Below are positions 8,334 through 16,352 of a stretch of 64,000 nucleotides of DNA, one piece after another. The notes under the pieces were generated by a model. It was not told where the DNA came from. It did not search any database and worked only from the letters and a program-made list of their open reading frames with translations. Both the position numbers and the translations under genes were made by a program. The stretch lies in the NCBI RefSeq assembly GCF_003382285.1, contig NZ_QTJR01000002.1, positions 62,001 through 126,000 on the forward strand, written 5' to 3'. The first letter of the stretch is position 1, and each line of letters starts with the position of its first letter. The DNA is from Lysobacter soli (lineage in GTDB: Bacteria; Pseudomonadota; Gammaproteobacteria; Xanthomonadales; Xanthomonadaceae).

Positions 8334-10862
8334 ATGCGTCGATTCACGGGCTGGCTGTGTGCGTTGCTGTGGCTGTCGATCGCGGCCGCGCCGGCCTTCG
8401 CGCAGACCAAAACCGTCATCGAGACGCCCACGGCGACGCCCGACGCGCCGAAGGCGCCGGTGGCGATCCCGGTTGCCGACATCCCGCTGCGCGCCGATTC
8501 GGACGAGCGCTTCGCCGAGGCGATCATCCTGCGCGCGAGCGAGGAGGATCCGACCGAACATCTCGCGCCGGAACTCGATGCCATCGCGAAGTCCGTCGAC
8601 GAGAAGGCGAAGATGTTCCGCGCCGCCGAACTGCGCGAACTGCCGGTGATGCGGCTGGAGAGTTTCGAACGCCACTGGAAGTTCGATGCGCGCCGTTTTG
8701 CGCGCTGGCAGGAGAACATGCGCACGGCCATGGCGCCGTACGCGCAGAGCGCGTCGCAACTCGCGCAGCGTCGCGCCGATTGGGAAGCGACGCAGGTGAT
8801 CGCGCGCGGCGGCAACATGCCGGCGGCGCTGTCCAGTCGCGTCGATGCGCTGGTCGCGCAGATGAAGGAAGCCGAACAGGCGCTGTCGAAGCCGCTGGCG
8901 CGGCAGATCGCGCTCGGCCGCCGCGCGAACCTGGTGGATGCACGCATCCAGGTCGGCCTGCGCTCGGTGTCGGAGGCGATCGAGTTCATCGACAGCCGGC
9001 TGATCCGCCTCGACTCGCCGCCACTATGGCGCGCACGACAGGCCGACAGCGATCCGAACGACGCGATGACGTCGATCAAGAACGGCATCGGCATCGAGGC
9101 GCGCTTCCTCACCGAATATACGGCTTCCGATTTCGGCAACCAGCGGGCGCTGCACGTGCTGCAGGTCCTGCTGCTGCCGGTGCTGTTGCTGCTGTCGTGG
9201 CGCGCACGGCGTGCGCGTCGCGAGGCGATGAAGGCCGGCGCCGAGCCCGAGCCGATCGATGCGACCACGCGCGTGCTGCAGCGGCCGATCTCCTCGTGGC
9301 TGCTGCTGTCGATGATGGGCGTGCTCGCGTTCGAGCCGGACGCGCCGCTGCTGGCGCACCAGTTCGCGATGCTGGTCGCGCTGGTGCCCGTGCTTCGCCT
9401 GCTGCCGCCGCAGAGCGAGCGGCTGCTCGGCCACTGGCCTTACGTCGCCACGGCGCTTTACCTGCTCGAACGCATCGCGTTCTTCTTCCTCGCCAACGCG
9501 CTGGTGTACCGCTGGTACCACCTGGTGCTGGCGACGCTGGCGCTGCTGCTCACGCTGGGCCTGCTGTGGCGCGCGCGTCGGCAGCAGCATTCGGGGCTGG
9601 AAGGCCGCTACGGGCGCGCCGTGCACATCGCCGCATGGGTGAGCGTGGCGGTGTTGCTGGTGTCGATCGTCTCCAACGTGGTCGGCAACGTGTCGCTGGC
9701 GGAGATGCTCAACAGCGCCGTCATCGACAGCGGCTACTTCGGCCTGGTGCTTTTCGCGGGCATGACGGTCGCGGTCGCGCTGCTGCATCTGCTGTTGGCG
9801 CGCGGTGGCGACGCGCGCCTGCGCGTGGTGCGCGAACACGCCACGCCGTTGCTGACGCTGATCGTGCGCCTGCTGACGCTGGCCGCGGTGATCGGCTGGG
9901 TCGTGTTCACCATGAACCGGTTCCGCGTGTTCCGGCCGGTGTACGCGTTCTTCGAGACGATCCTCACGCACACGCTGCAGATCGGCGAAATCGCCATCAG
10001 CCTCGGCCACGTGCTGGTGTTCTTCGTGTCGATCTACGTCGCGTTCTGGGCGGCGAAGGCGACGCGCTACCTGCTGCAGGAGGAAGTGCTCACGCGCATG
10101 TCGCTGCCGCGCGGCGTGGGTAACTCGGTCGCGTCGCTGACCTATTACGCGGTGCTGCTGATCGGCGCGCTGGTCGCGCTGACGGCGGCGGGCTTCAAGA
10201 TGACGCAACTGGCGTTCATCTTCGGCGCGCTCGGCGTGGGCATCGGCTTCGGCCTGCAGAACGTGGTGAACAACTTCGTCTCGGGCCTGATCCTGATGTT
10301 CGAGCGGCCGATCCAGCCGGGCGACGTGGTCGAAATCACCGGCACGTCCGGCCGCGTGCGCGAGATCGGCATGCGCGCCACGACCATCAAGACCTTCGAC
10401 GGCGCCGACGTCGTGGTGCCCAACGGCACGCTGCTGTCGGAGAAGCTGACCAACTGGACGCTGCTGGACCGCAATCGCCGGCTCGACATCGACATCGGCG
10501 TGGCCTACGGCTCCGATCCCGCGCAACTGACCGCGCTGTTGCAGAAGACGGCGCTGCAGACGACGGGCATCGTGTCGAACCCCGAGCCGGCGGTGCTGTT
10601 CCTGGGCTTCGGCGCGAGCGCGCTGAACTTCGGCCTGCGCGCGTGGACATACGACTACGACAACTCCGCGTCGATCCGAAGCGATCTGGTCACGCGCATC
10701 TACGCGGCGCTGAACGAAGCGGGCATCGAAATGCCGTTCCCGCAGCAGGACATCCATCTGCGTTCGGTGTCGGAGGAAGCGGGCGAGATGCTGCGTCGGC
10801 GCAGCGAGGCGCGTAATGCCGGTGGTGGTGCCAAGGACAAGGGCGAAGAGGCGGGCGGCTGA
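8334..10862 (+). CDS. large MscS-family mechanosensitive channel with periplasmic domain
   Basis: 842 residues. ATG 8334 is chosen because CGGAG at 8321-8325 is correctly spaced for it; the GTG at 8325 would overlap that site. Signal peptide (about 1-23, APAFAQ), a helical periplasmic domain (about 40-270), then around ten membrane segments, and the MscS pore and beta domain near residues 610-760 with the glycine/alanine-rich pore helix followed by NVVNNFVSGLILMFERPIQPGD. This is the architecture of the long MscK-type channels that open on osmotic downshock. The tail is acidic and lysine-rich. No unusual feature otherwise. Confidence 0.88.
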   Translation: MRRFTGWLCALLWLSIAAAPAFAQTKTVIETPTATPDAPKAPVAIPVADIPLRADSDERFAEAIILRASEEDPTEHLAPELDAIAKSVDEKAKMFRAAELRELPVMRLESFERHWKFDARRFARWQENMRTAMAPYAQSASQLAQRRADWEATQVIARGGNMPAALSSRVDALVAQMKEAEQALSKPLARQIALGRRANLVDARIQVGLRSVSEAIEFIDSRLIRLDSPPLWRARQADSDPNDAMTSIKNGIGIEARFLTEYTASDFGNQRALHVLQVLLLPVLLLLSWRARRARREAMKAGAEPEPIDATTRVLQRPISSWLLLSMMGVLAFEPDAPLLAHQFAMLVALVPVLRLLPPQSERLLGHWPYVATALYLLERIAFFFLANALVYRWYHLVLATLALLLTLGLLWRARRQQHSGLEGRYGRAVHIAAWVSVAVLLVSIVSNVVGNVSLAEMLNSAVIDSGYFGLVLFAGMTVAVALLHLLLARGGDARLRVVREHATPLLTLIVRLLTLAAVIGWVVFTMNRFRVFRPVYAFFETILTHTLQIGEIAISLGHVLVFFVSIYVAFWAAKATRYLLQEEVLTRMSLPRGVGNSVASLTYYAVLLIGALVALTAAGFKMTQLAFIFGALGVGIGFGLQNVVNNFVSGLILMFERPIQPGDVVEITGTSGRVREIGMRATTIKTFDGADVVVPNGTLLSEKLTNWTLLDRNRRLDIDIGVAYGSDPAQLTALLQKTALQTTGIVSNPEPAVLFLGFGASALNFGLRAWTYDYDNSASIRSDLVTRIYAALNEAGIEMPFPQQDIHLRSVSEEAGEMLRRRSEARNAGGGAKDKGEEAGG

Positions 10863-10935
10863 GCGCGCCAAGGTCTGGACGCGTCATCCGTTGATGCGAA
10901 ACGCGGGAAGTGAGCAGTGCATCGCGACCCCTCGT

Positions 10936-11030
10936 CGTCATCCCCGCGAACGCGGGGATCCAGCGCCTTCAGCCGGACGCGTCCGGTTGTAAGAGAAGTC
11001 GCTGGATTCCCGCGTTCGCGGGAATGACGG
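10936..11030. repeat. family A dispersed palindromes, inverted pair (in gap 10863-11174)
   Basis: Two oppositely oriented copies of an extragenic palindrome. One reads CGTCATCCCCGCGAACGCGG and the other, at 11011-11030, mirrors it and ends GGGAATGACGG. They are separated by about 40 bases with their own dyad (CCGGACGCGTCCGG). Both lie in the 312-base gap between the MscS gene and kup, in which no gene is visible. Similar copies occur at 13976, 16018, 22728, 23589 and 37195. The pair could fold as one long hairpin and end transcription between the two genes. Confidence 0.8.
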
Positions 11031-11174
11031 GCAACAGGGGGGCGGCGGCGAGGCCACTGAGACCAGCGCACCCCGAAGCGGCGTCATCCACACGCACCCA
11101 CACCGTTCAGTCCGCACGCCCTCCCGTCACCCCGGTTTCGTTGTACTGGCATCGGGCCCGTCGCGTGCGGATCG

Positions 11175-13064
11175 ATGCGGAACGACGAACACATCAGCGC
11201 CGACAGAAAGGCGTCGCCCGCATTGCCCGGGCTCATGCTCGCCGCGCTGGGCGTGGTGTTCGGCGATCTCGCGACCAGTCCGCTGTACTCGCTGCAGGAG
11301 GCCTTCGGTTCGCATGGCGTGCGGCCGACGCCGGCGAACGTGATCGGCGTGGTGTCGCTCGCGTTCTGGGCGCTCGTGGGCGTGGTGTCGCTCAAGTACG
11401 TGCTGTTGATCATGCGCGCGGACAACAAGGGCGAGGGCGGCATCATGGCGCTGCTGGCGCTGGCGCGTTCGTCGCTGATGGAGCGGCCGCGGCGGCGCCA
11501 TTGGGTCGTGCTCGCCGGTCTCACCGGCGCCGCGATGTTCTTCGGTGACAGCGTGATCACGCCGGCGGTATCGGTGCTGTCGGCGGTGGAAGGGTTGGAG
11601 ATCGCGGCGCCGGCGCTGGCGCCGTGGGTGTTGCCGCTGAGCATCGCGATCGTCGTCGGCCTGTTCGCGCTGCAACGGTTCGGTAGTGCGCGCGTCGGCG
11701 GATGGTTCGGTCCGGTGATGCTGTCGTGGCTGCTTGCCGCCGGCGTGCTCGGCTTCTTCGCGATGATGCGACAACCGCAGATCCTGTCGGCAATGAACCC
11801 GCTGCATGCGTGGTCGTTCTTCGCGCGCAACGGCTTCGCCGGGCTCACGACGCTGGGCGCGACCGTGCTGGTGCTGACGGGCGCCGAAGCGCTGTACGCG
11901 GACCTGGGGCATTTCGGCGCGCGGCCGATCCGCCTGGCGTGGACGACTACCGCGCTGCCATGCCTGCTGCTGAGCTGCTTCGGCCAGGGCGCGGTGCTGC
12001 TGCTCGATCCCACTGCGGCCACGCGGCCGTTCTATCGAACGGTGCCGCACTGGGCGTTGTTCCCGATGATCGGGCTCGCCACCGCGGCGACGGTGATCGC
12101 ATCGCAGGCGGTCATCGCCGGCGCGTACTCGATGGTCCGTGCGTGCATCCAGCTCGGCTACCTGCCGCGCATGCGCGTGCTGCATACGTCCTCCCGCGTG
12201 CGCGGACAGATCTACCTGCCGCTGGTGTCGGGGCTGCTGCTGTTGCTGGTGCTCGCCGCGATGCTGGGATTCCGCTCGTCCGGGGCGCTGGCCGCGGCGT
12301 TCGGCATCGCGGTGAGCGGCACCATGCTGACGACGACCATCCTCATCGTCGTGGTGATGCGACGCGTGTGGGGATGGGGATGGCCGGTCGTCGTGCCGCT
12401 GGGACTGGCGATGCTGGCGATCGACCTGGCGTTCTTCGGCGCGAACCTGATGAAGCTGCGCAGCGGCGGCTGGTTCCCGCTGCTGCTGGGCGCGCTTGCG
12501 CTGGTAGTGATGACGACTTGGCGCCGAGGGCGCGAACTCCTCACGCAGCGCAACCGGCGCGACAGCCTGCCGCTGCGTCCGTGCCTGGTCTCGCTGCGCG
12601 ACCACCCGCCCACGCGCGTGGCGGGCACGGCGCTGTTCCTGACGAACGATCCGGAATATGCACCGCAGGCGCTGCTGCACAATCTCAAGCACAACCGCGT
12701 ACTGCACGAGCGCAATGCGTTGCTGACGGTGGAAATCCTTGACGAACCCTATGCACGCGAGCGCGTGCGCATCGACGCGCACGATGCGGACTTCCACCGC
12801 ATCTGCGCACGCTTCGGCTTCGCGGAAACACCGGACGTGCCCGCCGCATTGGAAGCGTGCGGCGAGCAGGGACTCGACTTCGATCTGATGGAGACGACGT
12901 TCTTCACCAGCCGCGAGGACGTCATCGCGGGCGATCGCACCGGCATGGCGCTGTGGCGCGACCAGCTGTTCGCGCTGCTCACGCGCAACGCGCTGCCGGC
13001 GACCTCGTTCTTCCAGATACCGGACAACCGGCTGATCGAGATCGGCCGGCGTGTCGCGATCTAG
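11175..13064 (+). CDS. kup: KUP-type low-affinity potassium uptake protein
   Basis: 629 residues. The N-terminus carries the Kup signature LGVVFGDLATSPLYSLQEAF (about residues 22-41), followed by twelve membrane segments to about residue 450 and a hydrophilic cytoplasmic tail. RADNKGEGGIMALL and GDSVITPAVSVLSAVEGL are also family motifs. It imports K+ with protons and is usually constitutive. Length is as expected for Kup. It ends at 13064, where its stop overlaps the stop of a small membrane protein gene on the opposite strand (CTAG), a tail-to-tail arrangement. Confidence 0.95.
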   Translation: MRNDEHISADRKASPALPGLMLAALGVVFGDLATSPLYSLQEAFGSHGVRPTPANVIGVVSLAFWALVGVVSLKYVLLIMRADNKGEGGIMALLALARSSLMERPRRRHWVVLAGLTGAAMFFGDSVITPAVSVLSAVEGLEIAAPALAPWVLPLSIAIVVGLFALQRFGSARVGGWFGPVMLSWLLAAGVLGFFAMMRQPQILSAMNPLHAWSFFARNGFAGLTTLGATVLVLTGAEALYADLGHFGARPIRLAWTTTALPCLLLSCFGQGAVLLLDPTAATRPFYRTVPHWALFPMIGLATAATVIASQAVIAGAYSMVRACIQLGYLPRMRVLHTSSRVRGQIYLPLVSGLLLLLVLAAMLGFRSSGALAAAFGIAVSGTMLTTTILIVVVMRRVWGWGWPVVVPLGLAMLAIDLAFFGANLMKLRSGGWFPLLLGALALVVMTTWRRGRELLTQRNRRDSLPLRPCLVSLRDHPPTRVAGTALFLTNDPEYAPQALLHNLKHNRVLHERNALLTVEILDEPYARERVRIDAHDADFHRICARFGFAETPDVPAALEACGEQGLDFDLMETTFFTSREDVIAGDRTGMALWRDQLFALLTRNALPATSFFQIPDNRLIEIGRRVAI

Positions 13065-13219
13065 GCGCGACCGGCTACGTCGTGGAGGTAGAGCGCACTG
13101 GTCGCATCGGGCGACGGATCCTGCAGCGGCGCCGCTTCGCGACTGTGCAGGTACATGTAACCGATGATCGCGACGGCGAGGATGATCGCCATCGCGATGA
13201 AGATCTGGCGTGAGTTCAT
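13061..13219 (-). CDS. 52-residue single-span membrane protein
   Basis: A small gene below usual length cut-offs. It encodes 52 residues: MNSRQ, one strongly hydrophobic segment (about residues 6-23), then a short polar tail ending DVAGRA. ATG 13219 is preceded by GAGGA, which overlaps the stop codon of the 60-residue gene just upstream, so the two genes form a mini-operon ten bases apart. Its stop overlaps that of kup on the other strand. No similarity to a named family is recognised; the topology is that of small stress-type membrane peptides (inference). Confidence 0.6.
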   Translation of the reverse strand: MNSRQIFIAMAIILAVAIIGYMYLHSREAAPLQDPSPDATSALYLHDVAGRA

Positions 13220-13229
13220 CGCGCCGTCC

Positions 13230-13412
13230 TCAGTGCTTGCGATCGCCGCGATCGCCCTGGCCCGGCTTCGACTCGTGCTGCGATTGACGCTTCTGGTCCT
13301 GCGACAACGAACGACTTACGTCGTCGGACTCCTTGAAGCGGCCCTTCTCGTCGCGACGCACGTAACGCTTGTCGCCGTTGGGGGCGATGAGTTCGCGCTT
13401 GCTGTCTGCCAT
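13230..13412 (-). CDS. 60-residue basic hydrophilic protein
   Basis: 60 residues, rich in K, R, D, S and Q, with no hydrophobic segment: MADSKRELIAPNGDKRYVRR followed by a low-complexity charged tail (DEKGRF, then SQDQKRQSQHESKPGQGDR). GGGAG lies eight bases before the ATG. It is first in a two-gene operon with the 52-residue membrane protein. The composition suggests an intrinsically disordered stress or nucleic-acid-associated protein, and the start region YVRRDEKGRFKES recalls small conserved proteins of Xanthomonadaceae. No function is known to me. Confidence 0.65.
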   Translation of the reverse strand: MADSKRELIAPNGDKRYVRRDEKGRFKESDDVSRSLSQDQKRQSQHESKPGQGDRGDRKH

Positions 13413-13472
13413 CGGCGTGCTCCCTTCACTGGACGATGGCCCATGCTCGGATGCGCGCGGTTAAGACGGGGC

Positions 13473-13493
13473 GAATGAAGGCCGCCTTCATTC
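13473..13493. promoter_or_regulatory. perfect 21-base palindrome, likely operator
   Basis: GAATGAAGGC, one central base, then GCCTTCATTC: arms of ten bases with no mismatch. A one-base centre cannot make a hairpin loop, so a protein dimer-binding site is more likely than a terminator. It lies 61 bases upstream of the 60-residue gene and just past the end of the cupin gene, so it probably controls the two-small-gene operon. The shape resembles TetR-type operators (inference). Confidence 0.5.
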
Positions 13494-13530
13494 ATGCACG
13501 CGCGCCGCGCGTCACGGATCCTTCACCGCG

Positions 13531-13959
13531 TCAGCGCTGCGCGCGCTTGCGGTAGACGACGATGATGACGAGGTCCTCCTCGCCGCGCTGCGCAAGCGCA
13601 TGCGTGCTGCCATCGCGCGTGAGAATCGCGTTTCCGGGTCCGACGTCGCGGCGCTTTCCGTCGAGCATCAGTTCGCCGCGACCGGACAGCACGTAGTAGA
13701 TCTCGTCCTTGTCGTTGCGATGCTCGCCGATGGTCGCGCCCGGATGGAGTGCGCGCTGACGGAAGACGATGTCGAAGCCTTCGGCCTGCTCGAAGAAGGG
13801 ATAGGCCGTGGTCGTGCCCTTGCCTTCGTGTGGACCGGGCTGCTGGACGGCGATATCGCGCGCGTTCTCGACGTACGAGTCGCGGCGGGGCTCGGCGGCG
13901 TGGGCCGTGGAGAGTGCCGCGCTGATCAGCGTGAAAGCGATGAAGCGGAATGGGCTCAC
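13531..13959 (-). CDS. secreted cupin-domain protein
   Basis: 142 residues. Signal peptide (about 1-21, ending AHAAE). One conserved cupin barrel: GATIGEHRNDKDEIYYVLSG holds the first motif with its metal-binding histidine and glutamate, and HALAQRGEEDLVIIVVY the second. It lies downstream of kduD on the same strand but 260 bases away, with repeats between, so co-transcription is uncertain. KdgF, the cupin that opens unsaturated galacturonate, is not otherwise seen in this locus. However, KdgF is cytoplasmic and this protein has a signal peptide, so equating the two is not supported. Confidence 0.78.
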   Translation of the reverse strand: MSPFRFIAFTLISAALSTAHAAEPRRDSYVENARDIAVQQPGPHEGKGTTTAYPFFEQAEGFDIVFRQRALHPGATIGEHRNDKDEIYYVLSGRGELMLDGKRRDVGPGNAILTRDGSTHALAQRGEEDLVIIVVYRKRAQR

Positions 13960-13975
13960 GTCATCCTCCCTCTGT

Positions 13976-14188
13976 CGTCATCCCGGCGAAGGCCGGGACC
14001 CAGGCCCGTAGCAGCCGGGTACTCCCAGTCGATAAATCGTCACGTCGTCATTCCAGCGAAAGCTGGAATCCATCTTGATCTTGCGCCTGCTTCCTGAAGC
14101 ACCACCGCAGCGCGGTGCGGCAATCCAAGTTCACCGCCATCGCTTCGTTACCCCTCACCCCAACCCCTCTCCCGGTGGGAGAGGGGCT
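13976..14188. repeat. family A palindromes (two) and one family B palindrome
   Basis: Three repeats fill most of the gap between kduD and the cupin gene. 13976-14013 is CGTCATCCCGGCGAAGGCCG and its extension; 14046-14074 is a diverged copy (CATTCCAGCGAAAGCTGGAA); 14151-14188 is family B, CCCTCACCCCAACCCCTCTC followed by an inverted GAGAGGGGCT. They are not regularly spaced and not flanked by a transposase. Confidence 0.8.
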
Positions 14189-14218
14189 CGAAGCGTCAGC
14201 GCTCCAACGCAATCGCCA

Positions 14219-14974
14219 TCACCGCGCCAGCCAACCACCATCCACCGGCAGGATCGCGCCATTCACGTAATCCGACGCACGCGATGCGAGGAACACGGCC
14301 GCGCCGCCGAGATCGGAAGGATCGCCCCAGCGGCCCGCGGGGATGCGGTCGAGGATCGCGGCGCTGCGCGCTTCATCCGCGCGCAGCTGCGCGGTGTTGT
14401 CGGTCGCCATGTAGCCGGGCGCGATCGCGTTGACGTTGATGCCCTTGTTCGCCCATTCGTTGGCGAGCAGGCGCGTGATGCCGGCGATGCCGCTCTTGCT
14501 CGCGGTGTACGACGGCACGCGGATGCCGCCCTGGAACGACAGCATCGAGGCGATGTTGACGATCTTGCCGCCGCCGTTCGCGATCATGTGCCGGCCGGCC
14601 GCCTGCGCCATGAAGAACGCGCCCTTGATGTTCACGTTCATCACGTCGTCCCAGTCCTTCTCGGTGAAATCCACCGCATCGGCACGGCGGATCAGGCCGG
14701 CGTTGTTCACCAGGACGTGCAGCCCGCCTAGACCGTCGAGCGTCTCGCGCACGACGCGCTCGATCGGCTCCACGCTCGACAGGTTCGCTTCGATCGACAC
14801 GAAGCGGCGGCCGAGCGCGCGCACTTTCTCCTCGGTCTCGAGCGGCGCCTGGATGCCGGCGGCGGCGATGTCGGCGCCCGCTTCGGCGAGCGCCACCGCG
14901 ATGCCCTGGCCGAGGCCCGTGTTGGCGCCGGTGACCAGCGCGACCTTGCCTTCGAGACTGAACGGATTGGACAT
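14219..14974 (-). CDS. kduD: 2-dehydro-3-deoxy-D-gluconate 5-dehydrogenase
   Basis: 251 residues, a classical short-chain dehydrogenase. TGANTGLGQG (residues 15-24) binds NAD(P), NNAG is at 90-93, and the catalytic set is S143, Y156 and K160 (SYTASKSG). It reduces 3-deoxy-D-glycero-2,5-hexodiulosonate (2,5-diketo-3-deoxygluconate) to 2-keto-3-deoxygluconate, the step after KduI. It is the second gene of a pair with kduI, 42 bases downstream on the same strand, which makes the family choice (KduD rather than another SDR) firm. It should share the kduI promoter and its operator. Confidence 0.93.
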   Translation of the reverse strand: MSNPFSLEGKVALVTGANTGLGQGIAVALAEAGADIAAAGIQAPLETEEKVRALGRRFVSIEANLSSVEPIERVVRETLDGLGGLHVLVNNAGLIRRADAVDFTEKDWDDVMNVNIKGAFFMAQAAGRHMIANGGGKIVNIASMLSFQGGIRVPSYTASKSGIAGITRLLANEWANKGINVNAIAPGYMATDNTAQLRADEARSAAILDRIPAGRWGDPSDLGGAAVFLASRASDYVNGAILPVDGGWLAR

Positions 14975-15016
14975 GGTGCCTTCCCCTTGGTTTCGTGTGC
15001 GGATGCGTCCGCGCGC

Positions 15017-15862
15017 TTACTTGAGCTGGCAGATGTCCAGCTGGTTCATGTCGGTGTAGTCGAGGTTCTCGCCGCCCATCGCCCAGATGAAGCAGTAGTT
15101 CTTCGTGCCCGAGCCCATGTGGATCGACCAAGGCGGCGACACGACGGCTTCGTCGTTCGCGATGACCAGGTGGCGCATGTCGGCCGGATCGCCCATGAAA
15201 TGCATGACGCGCTGGTCAGCGAGGTCGAAGTAGAAATAGACCTCCGAGCGGCGGTCGTGCAGGTGCGGCGGCATGGTGTTCCACACGCTGCCGGGCTTGA
15301 GGATCGTCAGGCCGAGCAGCAGCTGGCACGACTTCACCGTCGCCGGGACGATGTACTGGTAGATCGTGCGTTCGTTCGAAGTTTCCAGCGCGCCGCGCTC
15401 CAACGGAACCGCCTGCGCGATGGAGATGTGCTTCGTTTCGAAACGCGCGTGCGCGGGCGTGGATGCGAGGTAGAACTTCGCCGGATTGGCGGCGTCGTTC
15501 GAGGCGAACGTCACATCGGCGCTGCCCATCGGCACGTACAGGCCGTCCTTCGGTTCGAGCGTGTGCGAGGTGCCGTCGACCGTGACCGTGCCCGTGCCGG
15601 CACCGACATTCACGATGCCGAGCTCGCGGCGTTCGAGGAACGGCTTGCCCGCGGCGGAGGCCGGTTCGGTCTGCGCCGGGAGCGATACCGGCGTCGTCGT
15701 CGGCGCCGCGCCGCCGATGACGAAGCGCTCGTTGTGCGAGTAGTTCAGGACGACCTGCCCGGGAACGAAGAGGCCATCAATGAGGTAGCGCTCGCGCAGC
15801 TGGTCGTTGCTGGCGCCGGCCATCATGTCCGGGTGGGTGGCGTGGTAGGTCTTGCGGAACAT
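15017..15862 (-). CDS. kduI: 5-dehydro-4-deoxy-D-glucuronate isomerase
   Basis: 281 residues, normal KduI length. A double-cupin enzyme with zinc ligands visible at H200, H202, E207 ([16 protein letters not shown]) and H248 ([10 protein letters not shown]). It isomerises 5-keto-4-deoxyuronate, the spontaneous product of unsaturated galacturonate, to 2,5-diketo-3-deoxygluconate, which KduD then reduces. First gene of the kduI-kduD unit. The upstream region holds a promoter overlapped by the ACCGGT operator, so expression is likely induced by pectin breakdown products. Confidence 0.95.
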   Translation of the reverse strand: MFRKTYHATHPDMMAGASNDQLRERYLIDGLFVPGQVVLNYSHNERFVIGGAAPTTTPVSLPAQTEPASAAGKPFLERRELGIVNVGAGTGTVTVDGTSHTLEPKDGLYVPMGSADVTFASNDAANPAKFYLASTPAHARFETKHISIAQAVPLERGALETSNERTIYQYIVPATVKSCQLLLGLTILKPGSVWNTMPPHLHDRRSEVYFYFDLADQRVMHFMGDPADMRHLVIANDEAVVSPPWSIHMGSGTKNYCFIWAMGGENLDYTDMNQLDICQLK

Positions 15863-15919
15863 CGGGCCTCTCCGGTGGTTCGGGCCGTCGCGGACGTCGC
15901 GCGGCAGGCGGGTGAGGGG

Positions 15920-15952
15920 ATGATAGCGGGGTTTTGGTAACCGGTGTCAAAA
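15920..15952 (-). promoter_or_regulatory. kduID promoter and LacI-type operator
   Basis: On the minus strand, TTGACA at 15950-15945 is a consensus -35 box and TATCAT at 15925-15920 a fair -10 box, 19 bases apart. The site TGACACCGGTTACC overlaps the -35 box and is flanked symmetrically by TTTT and AAAA (15932-15952). The same site lies at 21226. A repressor bound here would block polymerase. Confidence 0.65.
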
Positions 15953-16017
15953 GGCTGGTGCGCCGGGCGGGATAGCCAACGGCATTAACACCAACGACCC
16001 GAATGCCTTCGAAGAAC

Positions 16018-16312
16018 GTCATCCCGGCGAAAGCCGGGACCCAGGCTGATGGCCTATGGGCACCCCATGGACGGCGAACCATCACCCCGTAATTCCCGCG
16101 TAGGCGGGAATCCATGGACATGGTGGATGGCCAGCGACGTAATCCGGGTGCGCTGCGGGCCTGCAGAAATGGCCTGCGCGTTCCCTGTGCGATTTCAGCG
16201 AAAGCTGGAGTCATCTGGCGTTCGATCGGGACGTCGAAACAGGCATCGCGAGCGCGAACGTGCCCTCACGCCCCGACCCTCACCCCAACCCCTCTCCCGC
16301 AGGGAGAGGGGC
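16018..16312. repeat. family A pair and family B palindrome (in gap 15863-16352)
   Basis: The 490-base gap between the LacI regulator and kduI holds, besides the kduI promoter, a family A palindrome at 16018-16043, a diverged copy at 16091-16114 (AATTCCCGCGTAGGCGGGAA), and a family B copy at 16277-16312 (CCCTCACCCCAACCCCTCTC and inverted arm). Between 16115 and 16276 nothing is recognised. Confidence 0.78.
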
Positions 16313-16352
16313 TTAAACGCGGGGCGCCTCACCGAGCGCGCGAGCGTCGGCC

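Noticed and set aside
13976-14188. Possible CRISPR array
   Set aside because: The palindromes are irregularly spaced, differ in sequence, and no cas genes are near. They match dispersed extragenic repeats elsewhere in the window.
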